This document shows positions 8,908-17,527 of a DNA stretch of 64,000 bases, in pieces; within the stretch, counting starts at the first letter, position 1; every line of letters starts with the position of its first letter. The notes beneath the pieces were generated by a model. The model ran no database searches and had not been told where the DNA came from. It saw nothing but the letters and a program-made list of their open reading frames with translations. A program made the translations under genes and the position numbers. The stretch comes from Butyricicoccus pullicaecorum (lineage in GTDB: Bacteria > Bacillota > Clostridia > Oscillospirales > Butyricicoccaceae), in contig JAGZIW010000005.1 in the NCBI GenBank assembly GCA_018366035.1, positions 1 through 64,000 of the forward strand, written 5' to 3'.

Positions 8908-9693
8908 CTATACAGCTGGCAGCAGCATGGTATAGCCTGTTTTGACAAGTAAAATACCAAGAACTACAAAAATCAGTCCTCGCACTACTCTTGCGCCGCC
9001 GCGCAGAGCCATATGGGCGCCCACCTGATACCCCAAAATCGCACAGAGCATCGCCGGAATCCCAACCGCAAACATCACCTGTCCATGCAGCAAGTACACA
9101 ACCAACGCCGCGATATTGGACGCAAAGTTTACGACCTTTGCACTGCCGGAAGCCAGCAGCAACGGAAATTTCATAAAAGAACAAAAAGCAAGGATCAAAA
9201 ATGTTCCCGTACCCGGGCAAATCAGTCCATCATAGCCGCCAATCAGCAAGCCAATACCAAATGCCTGCATGGCTGCCTTTGTCGTGCATGTAAAATCTGT
9301 TTTTCCGTCATCTGCTCCAAAATCGCGTCGTATCATCAAAAAAACCGCAACGCAGGGCAACAACGCCAGCAAAAGCCAGTTGAGCCAAGCCTCCGGAAGG
9401 AACAGCTGGATCTGTGCACCGATCGGAGAGCCGATCAAAGCCCCCAATGCAGCAATCAAACTGACCTTCAAATGCACCTTGCCCGACTTGAGAAACCGTA
9501 CAAGTGAGGACAGTGTGCCAAAGCTTGCAGCAAATTTATTCGTTGCCGCCGCAATGTGCGGCGGCAGTACCATCATATAAGCAGGCAGAGAAATCAGTCC
9601 GCCTCCACCCGCAATGGAATCAACAACAGCCCCCAAAAAGACAAGCGGTAAAACCACCAGCCAAATATGTCCATACTGTGCAATCAGCTCCAT
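8908..9693 (-). CDS. TSUP/TauE-SafE family membrane transporter
   Basis: A 261-residue protein with about eight hydrophobic spans and the duplicated TSUP pattern. The first half carries DSIAGGGGLISLPAYM (residues 25-40) and the second half GGYDGLICPGTGTFL (about 150-165). The family moves anions such as sulfite, sulfonates or organosulfur compounds across the inner membrane; the substrate is not deducible. It follows the hypothetical gene at 9719-10291 by 25 bases and is likely cotranscribed with it. This is a full-length version of the fold that occurs as two half-genes at 17168-17883. Confidence 0.9.
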   Translation of the reverse strand: MELIAQYGHIWLVVLPLVFLGAVVDSIAGGGGLISLPAYMMVLPPHIAAATNKFAASFGTLSSLVRFLKSGKVHLKVSLIAALGALIGSPIGAQIQLFLPEAWLNWLLLALLPCVAVFLMIRRDFGADDGKTDFTCTTKAAMQAFGIGLLIGGYDGLICPGTGTFLILAFCSFMKFPLLLASGSAKVVNFASNIAALVVYLLHGQVMFAVGIPAMLCAILGYQVGAHMALRGGARVVRGLIFVVLGILLVKTGYTMLLPAV

Positions 9694-9718
9694 ATATTGT
9701 ATCCCCCATAGGCAAAAT

Positions 9719-10291
9719 TTATTTTATCTGTACAATCTGCTGAAACTGCAATGGCTGCTCCCTGTAATTCTCACAGACCAGCTGCCAAAGCATCTGCTCC
9801 GGCAAATCCTCTCGTCCGCGAACGAGTTGTCCGCGACTTGCAGTATAATGGATCGCCTGTGCGCTTACACATATGACAAGCCTTGTGTGCAAGGGATCTA
9901 TCTCACAAATGACGCTTTGATGCACCTTCGGCTGCTCAAAGCGCTCACGTTCTTCCCGCACGACTTGTCTCTCCTGTAAGGCAGCAAATGCCCCTTGCAA
10001 CCCCGTCCCCTCTAACAAATCCGGATTGCGGCTGTTTACCGCCTGTACCCAGAGCAGTACCGCTTTCTGCCCCGCCTGTTCAATCTCTGCGCGCACCAAT
10101 TCCTCCGGCAGCATGCCGACTTCCTCCGGCAAAGCCTGCGGAGTCTGCGAAGCTTTCACCTCCTCCGGTGTCGGTTCCTCTGCCTGTGCAAAAATCGTCT
10201 TTGCACACATGCGCACAGTGCGGCGAATCACCAAAACCAGAATCACAGCAGTAACGGCAACTGCTCCCATAAAGACCCATTCCATTTGCAT
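9719..10291 (-). CDS. Membrane-anchored protein of unknown function
   Basis: A 190-residue protein with an N-terminal transmembrane span (about residues 5-24), a Pro/Glu-rich linker (about 38-70) and a soluble C-terminal domain of roughly 115 residues. The C-terminal domain contains WVQAVNSRNPDLL followed by alternating helix and strand patterns, faintly like NTF2/Tim44-type folds, but I assign no family. The ATG at 10291 has GGAGAG eight bases upstream; an upstream in-frame extension reads back through the neighbouring terminator and is not credible. It sits 25 bases before the TSUP transporter gene, suggesting an accessory role there (inference). Confidence 0.7.
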   Translation of the reverse strand: MQMEWVFMGAVAVTAVILVLVIRRTVRMCAKTIFAQAEEPTPEEVKASQTPQALPEEVGMLPEELVRAEIEQAGQKAVLLWVQAVNSRNPDLLEGTGLQGAFAALQERQVVREERERFEQPKVHQSVICEIDPLHTRLVICVSAQAIHYTASRGQLVRGREDLPEQMLWQLVCENYREQPLQFQQIVQIK

Positions 10292-10318
10292 TGATCTTCT
10301 CTCCTCAAAGCACGGAAA

Positions 10319-10345
10319 AGCGCGTACCGCTTTTCGGTACGCGCT
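10319..10345 (-). terminator. Terminator after fprA (first copy)
   Basis: Perfect 11-bp stem AGCGCGTACCG/CGGTACGCGCT with a five-base loop; on the minus strand TTTT follows directly. Lies between the fprA stop and the next gene. Confidence 0.9.
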
Positions 10346-10383
10346 GATTTCCTTCATTTGCGTGAAACACAAAGACTGAACGC

Positions 10384-11502
10384 TTAACCACGATAAAGCT
10401 GCTTGCGAATTGGCAACACTTCCCAGCCAAGCTTTTCCATAATCTCAGAAACTTCTTTCGTTGCCTCACCGCTCCAGCCATAAGAGCCATAGGCAAGCCC
10501 GATACGTCCCTTTGGCTTCAAGCCCTTCATATAGGTCAAAAATGCAGCCACAGTTGGCATCATGGTATTATTGAGCGTAGAAGCACCAATACAAATCGTC
10601 TTTGCTTCTACGATATCGCCCATAATCGCCGAATAATGCTCATCGCGCAGACAATGCACATGCACATGCTTGCCCTCTGCCTCAAATTCAGAACATATCT
10701 CGCGCGTCATTTCTTCGGTAGAGCCCCACATAGAGTCATAGACCATGACAACCTTATCGGGATCAGTTTCATTCTTTGCCCATTTTGCATAGCAGTCAAT
10801 CATTTCTGCAATATACTTGCGAATCATCACGCCATGAGAAGGACAAATGAGCGTAATCTCCCATGCAGCCGCTGCCTTGAGCAGATTGCTGACCTGCATA
10901 CCAAACGGCAACACGATATTTCCATAATAGTCTATTGCCCGCTCAAAAAGACGTTCTTCGCCCAGTTCATCATCATAAGCCACAGGCGGACAAATATGCT
11001 GACCAAAAGCGTCATTGGAGAAAAGGATTTTTTCTTCTGTCAGATAAGTGAGCATGGAATCCGGCCAATGCACCATCGGGGTTGGCATAAACGCAAAATG
11101 ATATGCCCCAGTTTGCAGGATTTCTCCCGCCTTTACCAGATGACAGCTGCCATTCCAACCATAATAGGCTTTCAGCCCCTTTTGTGCCCCAGCAGTACAG
11201 TAAACCTCAATATTCGGACAACGCTTGAGAAGCGCGGGAAAAGATCCGGAATGATCTGGCTCAATATGGTTCTGAATCAGAATATCCAAGGATTCTACCG
11301 GACAGATCTCTTCAATATTTTTGAAAAACTCCTCAGTAAATGATTCCTTTACATTATCAATCAGGATACGCTTGTCCCCATCTAAAACCAAATATGCGTT
11401 ATATGTTGCACCAAATGGTGTTGCATATCCATGAAAAATACGAACCTCTGGATCGCGTGCTCCTACCGCATAGATATTGTCACGAATTTTAATCGCTGAC
11501 AT
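10384..11502 (-). CDS. fprA: FprA-type flavodiiron protein (O2/NO reductase), copy 1
   Basis: Reduces O2 to water or NO to N2O in anaerobes. The 372-residue protein has the beta-lactamase-like diiron domain with all ligands in place: H79, E81, D83 (NHIEPDH), H145 (MVHWPD), D164 (SNDAFG) and H223 (PSHG). A flavodoxin domain follows, with the FMN loop DSMWGSTEEM near residues 255-264. The C-terminus is short compared with the roughly 400-residue norm, but the flavodoxin domain looks complete. No rubredoxin or reductase domain is fused. It is transcribed alone, with a strong terminator. A second paralogue lies at 25321-26529. Confidence 0.96.
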   Translation of the reverse strand: MSAIKIRDNIYAVGARDPEVRIFHGYATPFGATYNAYLVLDGDKRILIDNVKESFTEEFFKNIEEICPVESLDILIQNHIEPDHSGSFPALLKRCPNIEVYCTAGAQKGLKAYYGWNGSCHLVKAGEILQTGAYHFAFMPTPMVHWPDSMLTYLTEEKILFSNDAFGQHICPPVAYDDELGEERLFERAIDYYGNIVLPFGMQVSNLLKAAAAWEITLICPSHGVMIRKYIAEMIDCYAKWAKNETDPDKVVMVYDSMWGSTEEMTREICSEFEAEGKHVHVHCLRDEHYSAIMGDIVEAKTICIGASTLNNTMMPTVAAFLTYMKGLKPKGRIGLAYGSYGWSGEATKEVSEIMEKLGWEVLPIRKQLYRG

Positions 11503-11616
11503 GAATTTCTCTCTCCTTTTTTCTCATTCTATTACATTCTGTTTCATACAATACCATATTTTCAACGATTTGTCCGTTGTATTTCCAACATTTATTGCAT
11601 AGTATGAGAATATTTA

Positions 11617-14364
11617 TCACTCGGCATCTTTTCCGCAGCACTTTTTGTACTTGAGACCGCTTCCGCACGGGCAAGGATCATTCCGTCCAACCTTCTTCTC
11701 TACATGACGCGGCTCCTGCTTTACCTCGCTGCCATCATCTGCCCCGATTGCACCTGTCTCATGTGCCACCTGCTCACGCTTGGGTTCCTCCTGCCGGCGA
11801 ACCTGTGCAAGGAAAATCATACGCACGGTATCCTCGCGAATAGAATCCACCATGGCATCAAACATATCAAACCCTTCGCGCTTATATTCAATGACCGGAT
11901 CATGCTGACCATAAGCACGCAGACCAATACCGTTTCGCAGTTCGGTCATCGCATCAATATGCTCCATCCACTTGGAATCGACATTGCGCAGCAAAATCAC
12001 ACGCTCCAACTCGCGCATGATAGAGGAGCCGACAGCTTCCTCCTTTTCCTTGTAAACCTTATGTGCCTGATCCTTGAGTTCATTGATGAGACCCTCTGGC
12101 TGCAAATCATCAAGCTCCTCGTCGGTAAAGACACAGTCCTCCTGATGCAGGAAAATCCCCATAAAATGGCTGCGTACTGTGCCAATCATTTCCTGTGTCA
12201 AAATCTGATGCTCGCCAACCACAGAATGGACTGTGTTTTCAATGGTTGTATCAATCATTGAAAGGATATTGCTGCTGACATCTTCACCAGAAAGCACCTT
12301 CAAGCGCTGAGAATAAATCGTCTCACGCTGGGTATTCATAACATCATCATACTCAAGGACATGCTTACGCACGGAGAAGTTACGTCCTTCGAGCTTCTTC
12401 TGTGCATTTTCAATTGCGCCGGACAGAATTTTCTGATCGATCGGCTCATCATCTGCAATCCCCATACTCTCCATCATATTCTGGATACGCTCGGGAACAA
12501 ACAGGCGCATGAGGTCGTCTTCCATGGAAATATAGAAGGAGGATTCACCCGGGTCACCCTGACGGCCGGCACGACCGCGCAGCTGGTTATCGATGCGGCG
12601 GGACTCATGACGCTCTGTACCCAGAATGTACAGACCACCTGCGGCGCGAACGATTTCTGCGTCTTTCTTCACCTGCTCACCATATTCGTCCAGCAGTTCC
12701 TTATAGCGCGCACGCGCTGCAAGAATCTCCTCATTATCGGTATCTGCATAGCCGGTTGCCTCTGCAATCAGCTCTTCAGGATAGCCTTCCTTTTTGAGTG
12801 TTGCCACTGCCATCTGCTCGTCGTTGCCGCCAAGCTTAATATCCGTACCACGACCTGCCATGTTGGTTGCAATGGTCACTGCATACGGCTTGCCTGCCTG
12901 TGCAACGATTTCTGCTTCCTGCTCGTGATACTTTGCATTGAGCACAGTATGCTTGATACCGCTCTTCTTGAGCATTGCAGACAGTTCCTCAGACTTTTCA
13001 ATCGACACAGTGCCGACCAAAATCGGCTGTCCCTTCTTATGACATTCCTCGATCCGTCGGATCGTCGCAATCATCTTACCGCGTTCATTCTTATAAACGG
13101 AGTCCGGATTATCCTTACGCAGAACCGGACGATTGGTCGGGATTTCAATGACGTCCAGCTTGTAAATCGAGCGGAATTCTTCCTCCTCGGTCAATGCTGT
13201 ACCTGTCATACCGGACAGCTTTCCATAAAGTCGGAAGAAATTCTGGAAGGTAATCGTTGCAAGGGTCTTAGACTCATTCTGAACCTTAACGCCTTCCTTT
13301 GCCTCGATTGCCTGATGCAGACCTTCATTATAGCGGCGGCCAAACATCAAACGTCCGGTAAATTCATCTACAATGATGATTTCTCCATCTCGTACCACGT
13401 AATCCACATCACGCTGCATGACACCATATGCCTTGATTGCCTGATTGATATGGTGCATAAGTGTAGTGTTTTCTGGATCAGACAGGTTGTCTACATGAAA
13501 ATATGCTTCTGCACGTTCCTGTCCCTTTGGGGTCAGGGTCGCAGTGCGCGCCTTTTCATCGACGATATAATCTGCCTCGATATCGTCCTGTTCTTCCTTT
13601 GCATCGACTTCCTTTACACGCAGTACGCGCAGGTTTTTTGCAAAGCGGTCTGCCAGCTGATACATCGCGGTGGACTCCTCGCCCTGACCGGAAATAATCA
13701 GCGGTGTACGTGCTTCGTCAATCAAAATCGAATCGACCTCATCGACGATTGCAAACGCATGTCCGCGCTGCACACGCTGATTCATATAGATCGCCATGTT
13801 ATCACGCAGATAGTCGAAACCAAACTCGTTATTGGTTCCATAGGTGATATCTGCCTGATACATTGCCTGACGGTCCTGCGGCTGCACCGCATGAATGACA
13901 AGACCTGTGGACAGTCCAAGATAACGGTATACCTTGCCCATCCATTCCGAGTCACGTTTTGCCAGATAGTCGTTCACCGTTACAATGTGTACGCCTTTTC
14001 CGGTTAGTGCATTGAGATAAGCCGGCAGCGTTGCCATCAGGGTCTTACCTTCACCAGTCTTCATTTCCGCGATACGTCCCTGATGCAGAACGATACCGCC
14101 AATAATCTGCACACGGTAGTGACGCATACCAAGCACACGGTCAGCAGCCTCACGCATGGTTGCAAATGCCTCCGGCAGAAGCTTGTCGAGACTTTCCCCA
14201 TTTTGGTATCTCTCCTTAAACTCTGCGGTTTTGCCGCGGAGCTGCTCCTCCGAAAGCGCACGATACTCATCTTCAAGCGCCATGACCTGATCCGCAATGG
14301 GATAGATCTTTTTCAGCTCATGGCTTGAGTGGGTACCGAAAATTTTTTCAAGTAATCCTGCCAT
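11617..14364 (-). CDS. secA: Preprotein translocase ATPase SecA
   Basis: Motor that drives unfolded preproteins through SecYEG. The 915-residue protein has Walker A MKTGEGKTL near residue 102-110, DEVDSILIDEARTPLIISG (DEAD motif II and neighbours) near 208-226, and the helicase segment TNMAGRGTDIKLGG near 495-508. A C-terminal zinc-binding SEC-C tail (CPCGSGLKYKKCCG) binds SecB or ribosomes in other species. Length matches the longer SecA1 form. It is monocistronic. The strand opposite carries a 548-codon open frame that is a codon-bias shadow. Confidence 0.98.
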   Translation of the reverse strand: MAGLLEKIFGTHSSHELKKIYPIADQVMALEDEYRALSEEQLRGKTAEFKERYQNGESLDKLLPEAFATMREAADRVLGMRHYRVQIIGGIVLHQGRIAEMKTGEGKTLMATLPAYLNALTGKGVHIVTVNDYLAKRDSEWMGKVYRYLGLSTGLVIHAVQPQDRQAMYQADITYGTNNEFGFDYLRDNMAIYMNQRVQRGHAFAIVDEVDSILIDEARTPLIISGQGEESTAMYQLADRFAKNLRVLRVKEVDAKEEQDDIEADYIVDEKARTATLTPKGQERAEAYFHVDNLSDPENTTLMHHINQAIKAYGVMQRDVDYVVRDGEIIIVDEFTGRLMFGRRYNEGLHQAIEAKEGVKVQNESKTLATITFQNFFRLYGKLSGMTGTALTEEEEFRSIYKLDVIEIPTNRPVLRKDNPDSVYKNERGKMIATIRRIEECHKKGQPILVGTVSIEKSEELSAMLKKSGIKHTVLNAKYHEQEAEIVAQAGKPYAVTIATNMAGRGTDIKLGGNDEQMAVATLKKEGYPEELIAEATGYADTDNEEILAARARYKELLDEYGEQVKKDAEIVRAAGGLYILGTERHESRRIDNQLRGRAGRQGDPGESSFYISMEDDLMRLFVPERIQNMMESMGIADDEPIDQKILSGAIENAQKKLEGRNFSVRKHVLEYDDVMNTQRETIYSQRLKVLSGEDVSSNILSMIDTTIENTVHSVVGEHQILTQEMIGTVRSHFMGIFLHQEDCVFTDEELDDLQPEGLINELKDQAHKVYKEKEEAVGSSIMRELERVILLRNVDSKWMEHIDAMTELRNGIGLRAYGQHDPVIEYKREGFDMFDAMVDSIREDTVRMIFLAQVRRQEEPKREQVAHETGAIGADDGSEVKQEPRHVEKKVGRNDPCPCGSGLKYKKCCGKDAE

Positions 14365-14436
14365 AATTCTAAAAGCCTTCCTTTATTCTTTGCCGCACAC
14401 AGGCGGCGTAGTCATCAATGAAACATGCCACTGATT

Positions 14437-14466
14437 ATTATACCATAATATCCTGCTATCTGAAAA
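14437..14466 (-). promoter_or_regulatory. Candidate secA promoter
   Basis: Minus-strand TATAAT preceded by TTTTCA at an 18-base spacing, about 70 bases upstream of the secA ATG. The -35 match is weak. Confidence 0.45.
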
Positions 14467-14601
14467 GTCAGAACCTCTTATTTTATTTGGATTGCGGATA
14501 GAAAAAAGTGGTATCCCAACCATACAGCTGTGATTCTGCCCAGAGACAAATCGGTTTGCAGAGCAGTTTCGCTTAATTTCCTATATTTCATCTGCAAAAA
14601 A

Positions 14602-14641
14602 GTGAGGTATAATAGTCGTTATTGCAACTATTATACCACAC
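14602..14641 (-). terminator. Terminator after the cation exchanger gene
   Basis: Inverted repeat GGTATAATAGT/ACTATTATACC (11 bp perfect), extended by GTG/CAC across one mismatch; on the minus strand TTTTTTG follows. The stem is A/T-rich and the two arms look like facing -10 boxes, but the trailing T-run and position 42 bases past the stop favour a terminator. The rest of the 14365-14682 gap holds only the secA promoter and leader. Confidence 0.6.
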
Positions 14642-14682
14642 AACAGCCTATCCAAAAAGAATATTTTGTAAATTTAGTGGAT

Positions 14683-15615
14683 TTAGCGAACAATCAAATA
14701 GCCTGTATATGCCACATAGAGGAATACCATGAGGCTGCCTGTCATACGAGACAGTGTGCCTCGTCTTGCCGCAAACCAAAATACAACAGAAACAATGGTC
14801 AAAAGCGCAGCATCTATCATTGCAGTGGGTGCCACTGTAATCGGATTGAGGAAAGCGGATACACCAAGAATACACAAAATATTAAACAGATTTGATCCAA
14901 TGACATTACCCATTGCAATTTCATTCTCTCCGCGCCGTGCTGCGACGATCGAAGTCACAAGTTCGGGCAGCGATGTACCAACCGCAACAATAGTCAGTCC
15001 AATCAGACTTTCACTCAAACCAAATGCACGTGCCAGACCTGTTGCACCGCGCACTGCAAACTCACCGCCAGCCACGATACAGCCGATTCCAATAACGATC
15101 AGCACAGCCAGCACCCAGCCGGAACGATGTTCTTCCTCTGCACTATCTGTACCATTTCCAGCCTTTGCACCGCGCAGCTGCAATGTAAGCATCAAACCAA
15201 ACAGCACCAGCAAAACCACAGATTCCACACGCGTAATGTTATGATCCAGCATCAACATTCCGGTCAGCAGCAGAGCTGCAAAAGCAGAACAGGGCCAATC
15301 TCGTTTGAGCAGTGTCTGATCCGCTGCAAGCGGACACAAAATCGCACTTCCACCTGCTACGACCAGCAGATTAAACAGGTTCGAACCGATGACATTGCCC
15401 ACCGCAATTTCATTTGCACCGCGCAAAGCTGCTGTAACGCTTACAGCAAGCTCAGGTGCCGAAGTGCCAAACGCTACAATCGTAAGACCAATGACCAAAG
15501 GCGGTATGCCAAGTCTGCGCGCCAATCCCGACGCGCCCGAGACAAACCAATCCGCCCCCTTTACCAGCAGCAAAAAGCCCCCCAGAATACAGATGATTGA
15601 AAGAATTGGTGACAT
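14683..15615 (-). CDS. Na+/Ca2+-type cation exchanger (CaCA superfamily, YrbG-like)
   Basis: A 310-residue membrane antiporter with two homologous halves. Each half has the alpha-repeat cation-binding motif: TIVAFGTSAPELAVS (about residues 45-59) with GNVIGSNLFN, and TIVAVGTSLPELVTS (about 205-219) with a second GNVIGSNLFN. About ten hydrophobic spans; an acidic cytosolic loop near residues 150-165. The family exchanges Na+ for Ca2+ or related divalent cations. The ATG at 15615 follows AAGGAG; a longer frame reads into the riboswitch. The yybP-ykoY element upstream indicates Mn2+-induced expression, so Mn2+ export is a plausible role (inference). Confidence 0.93.
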   Translation of the reverse strand: MSPILSIICILGGFLLLVKGADWFVSGASGLARRLGIPPLVIGLTIVAFGTSAPELAVSVTAALRGANEIAVGNVIGSNLFNLLVVAGGSAILCPLAADQTLLKRDWPCSAFAALLLTGMLMLDHNITRVESVVLLVLFGLMLTLQLRGAKAGNGTDSAEEEHRSGWVLAVLIVIGIGCIVAGGEFAVRGATGLARAFGLSESLIGLTIVAVGTSLPELVTSIVAARRGENEIAMGNVIGSNLFNILCILGVSAFLNPITVAPTAMIDAALLTIVSVVFWFAARRGTLSRMTGSLMVFLYVAYTGYLIVR

Positions 15616-15650
15616 AAAAAAACGCTCCTTTCCGATTCGTGCAACAAAAA

Positions 15651-15692
15651 GACCTTTATTGCACGACAAAACCAATAAATGCAATAAAAGTC
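15651..15692 (-). terminator. Riboswitch-controlled terminator (expression platform)
   Basis: On the minus strand GACTTTTATTGCA pairs with TGCAATAAAGGTC (13 bp, one G-U), loop 16 bases, followed by TTTTT. The 5' arm includes the last strand of the aptamer's closing helix (CTTTTAT), so ligand-stabilised aptamer and terminator cannot coexist. Confidence 0.85.
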
Positions 15693-15780
15693 TCGCTGCT
15701 TTCGAAGCGGTCCGGACCGAAAAACGAGGTCGTATTGACGGACAACACTTCACGCTTTCGCGTGAGCTACTCCCTTTTAT
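15684..15780 (-). promoter_or_regulatory. yybP-ykoY manganese riboswitch aptamer
   Basis: The minus-strand leader of the exchanger gene matches the yybP-ykoY pattern. It starts ATAAAAGGGAGTAGC, has a GC-capped first hairpin (CACGCGAAAGCGTG), then TCCGTCAATACGA in the second conserved arm and GCGAGACTTTTAT at the 3' end. The closing helix pairs ATAAAAG with CTTTTAT. The family is established as an Mn2+ sensor. With the terminator at 15651-15692 it should act as a transcriptional ON switch: Mn2+ holds the closing helix and prevents termination. The mechanism is inferred from the overlapping pairings. Confidence 0.9.
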
Positions 15781-15789
15781 GTGAATTCC

Positions 15790-15818
15790 ATGATAAACGC
15801 TTTGCAGGCAATTGTCAA
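15790..15818 (-). promoter_or_regulatory. Promoter of the Mn2+ riboswitch-exchanger transcript
   Basis: Consensus TTGACA, 17-base spacer, TATCAT on the minus strand, ending 10 bases before the aptamer begins. Confidence 0.8.
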
Positions 15819-15903
15819 GTGTCTGTGCGAAAATTCTTTACAGTCCACCCTTTTATATATTATAATAGAAGATAATCTAAAATCTCATAAAGGAGCATAG
15901 AAA

Positions 15904-17031
15904 ATGCTGCAATTTGAAGAATATAAAGTAAAACTGCACAACCTCGAGCCAGCAATTGAAGAGCTGCGCGGAAACCTTGGGCTGGAACAGGCACGTCGTG
16001 AAGTCGATGAACTGGAAATGAAGTCCTCTCAGCCCAACTTCTGGGACGATCCAGAGTCCTCTCAAAAGGTTGTATCCCGTATGGGAGCACTCAAGGGAAA
16101 AATCGAAACCTTTAACCAAATGTATGCACAGTGGGAGGATCTGATCACCCTTTGTGACCTTGCAATCGAATCCGATGACGAATCCATGCTGGACGAACTC
16201 GAAACCGGCTATGCCGAGCTGGAGGAAAGCATGAACCGTCAAAAACTGCAAACACTGCTGACCGGTGAATATGATAAAAACAATGCGCTTGTTTCCTTCC
16301 ATGCAGGTGCAGGCGGAACCGAAGCACAGGACTGGTGTTCTATGCTCTACCGTATGTATACCCGCTGGGCAGAGCGTCATGGCTTTACCTATAAAATCAT
16401 GGACTATCAGGACGGTGAAGAAGCTGGTCTCAAATCTGCGGATATCCTGATCGAAGGCGAAAACGCTTATGGTTATCTCAAGGGGGAATCCGGTGTACAT
16501 CGGCTTGTCCGCATTTCTCCGTTTGACTCTTCCGGACGCCGTCACACCTCATTTTCTGCAATTGAAGTCATTCCGGAAATCGATGACGATTCTCAAGATG
16601 TTGAAATCAATCCAGCGGATATCGAAATGCAGGTGTTCCGTTCCTCTGGCGCGGGTGGTCAGCACATCAACAAGACCTCCTCGGCGGTTCGTTTGATCCA
16701 CAAGCCGACAGGCATCGTTGTTGCCTGTCAGACCGAACGCTCTCAGTTCCAAAATAAGGATAACTGTATGAAAATGCTGCGCTCTAAGCTGGTCGAAATC
16801 AAGGAGCGTGAACATCTGGATAAAATCTCGGATATCAAGGGAGATCAGAAAAAGATTGAATGGGGCAGCCAAATCCGTTCCTATGTCTTTATGCCTTACA
16901 CACTGGCAAAGGACACCCGTACCGCTTATGAATCCGCAAACATCAATGCGGTGATGGACGGTGATATCGACGGCTTTATCAATGCGTATTTGACCGCAGC
17001 CGCAACCGGAAACTGGGCAAGCAAGGTATAA
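15904..17031 (+). CDS. prfB: Peptide chain release factor 2
   Basis: Recognises UGA/UAA stop codons and releases the peptide. The 375-residue protein has the RF2 tripeptide SPF (in RISPFDSSGRRH near residue 203-214) and the catalytic GGQ (SGAGGQHINK near 248). The reading frame is open from the ATG at 15904, which follows AAGGAG. Most bacteria regulate prfB by a +1 frameshift near codon 26 (CTT TGA). Here the equivalent site at 15976-15981 reads CTT GGG within LRGNLGLEQ, so the autoregulatory frameshift is absent. Confidence 0.97.
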   Translation: MLQFEEYKVKLHNLEPAIEELRGNLGLEQARREVDELEMKSSQPNFWDDPESSQKVVSRMGALKGKIETFNQMYAQWEDLITLCDLAIESDDESMLDELETGYAELEESMNRQKLQTLLTGEYDKNNALVSFHAGAGGTEAQDWCSMLYRMYTRWAERHGFTYKIMDYQDGEEAGLKSADILIEGENAYGYLKGESGVHRLVRISPFDSSGRRHTSFSAIEVIPEIDDDSQDVEINPADIEMQVFRSSGAGGQHINKTSSAVRLIHKPTGIVVACQTERSQFQNKDNCMKMLRSKLVEIKEREHLDKISDIKGDQKKIEWGSQIRSYVFMPYTLAKDTRTAYESANINAVMDGDIDGFINAYLTAAATGNWASKV

Positions 17032-17132
17032 TCTTTCACTCTCCCTGCTCTGCCTTCCACAAATAAAATAGTAAAGTGTTCTTTTCGACACATTGTATTC
17101 TTCTTTTTTCCAAACCTGGACATACTTTTCCG

Positions 17133-17159
17133 CCCTCTGTGCATACTATGCACGGAGGG
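17133..17159 (+). terminator. prfB terminator whose 3' arm is the next gene's ribosome site
   Basis: CCCTCTGTGCAT pairs with ATGCACGGAGGG (12 bp, one G-U) around a three-base loop, followed by TTTTG. The 3' arm GGAGGG is also the only good Shine-Dalgarno for the ATG at 17168. Confidence 0.75.
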
Positions 17160-17167
17160 TTTTGTTT

Positions 17168-17527
17168 ATGTCAAAAAAATATCGGTTTCTCTGCACAGGT
17201 GCACTTGCAGGACTGACTAACGGTCTCTTTGGGGCAGGCGGCGGACTATTTCTTGTCCCCCTGCTGTCCCGCTGGTGTGGTCTTTCTGAGCGAAAAGCAT
17301 TTGCGACATCTGTTGCGATCATTTTTCCTTTGTCCATCATTTCTGTTATGCTCTATTATCAAAACGGTGCACTCCCCATCAAGCAGACCATTCCCTACCT
17401 AATTGGCGGCGCAATTGGCGGACTGATTGCCGGACGTATCTTCAAAAATGTGAAAATGCTCTGGCTTAGGCGGGCATTTGGTTTACTCATTCTCTACGGT
17501 GGAATTCGGGCGGTGTTATTATTATGA
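17168..17527 (+). CDS. Half-size TSUP (TauE/SafE) transporter, N-terminal-half gene
   Basis: Encodes 119 residues with about four hydrophobic spans and one TSUP repeat motif, GLFGAGGGLFLVPLL (residues 19-33). Complete TSUP transporters have two such repeats in about 250 residues, so this gene supplies one repeat. It overlaps the next gene by four bases (ATGA), implying coupled translation and equal dosage. The ATG at 17168 has GGAGGG eight bases upstream inside a hairpin. A longer frame from 17093 lacks a ribosome site. Probably an inner-membrane heterodimer with the next product; the substrate is unknown. Confidence 0.85.
   Translation: MSKKYRFLCTGALAGLTNGLFGAGGGLFLVPLLSRWCGLSERKAFATSVAIIFPLSIISVMLYYQNGALPIKQTIPYLIGGAIGGLIAGRIFKNVKMLWLRRAFGLLILYGGIRAVLLL

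Noticed and set aside
12361..14007. 548-codon open frame antisense to secA
   Set aside because: Shadow frame produced by codon bias of secA; low-complexity Cys/His/Leu-rich product, no ribosome site, secA itself is certain.
14602..14641. Inverted repeat with facing TATAAT-like boxes as an operator or divergent promoters
   Set aside because: A T-run follows on the minus strand right after the exchanger gene, so a terminator is the simpler reading.
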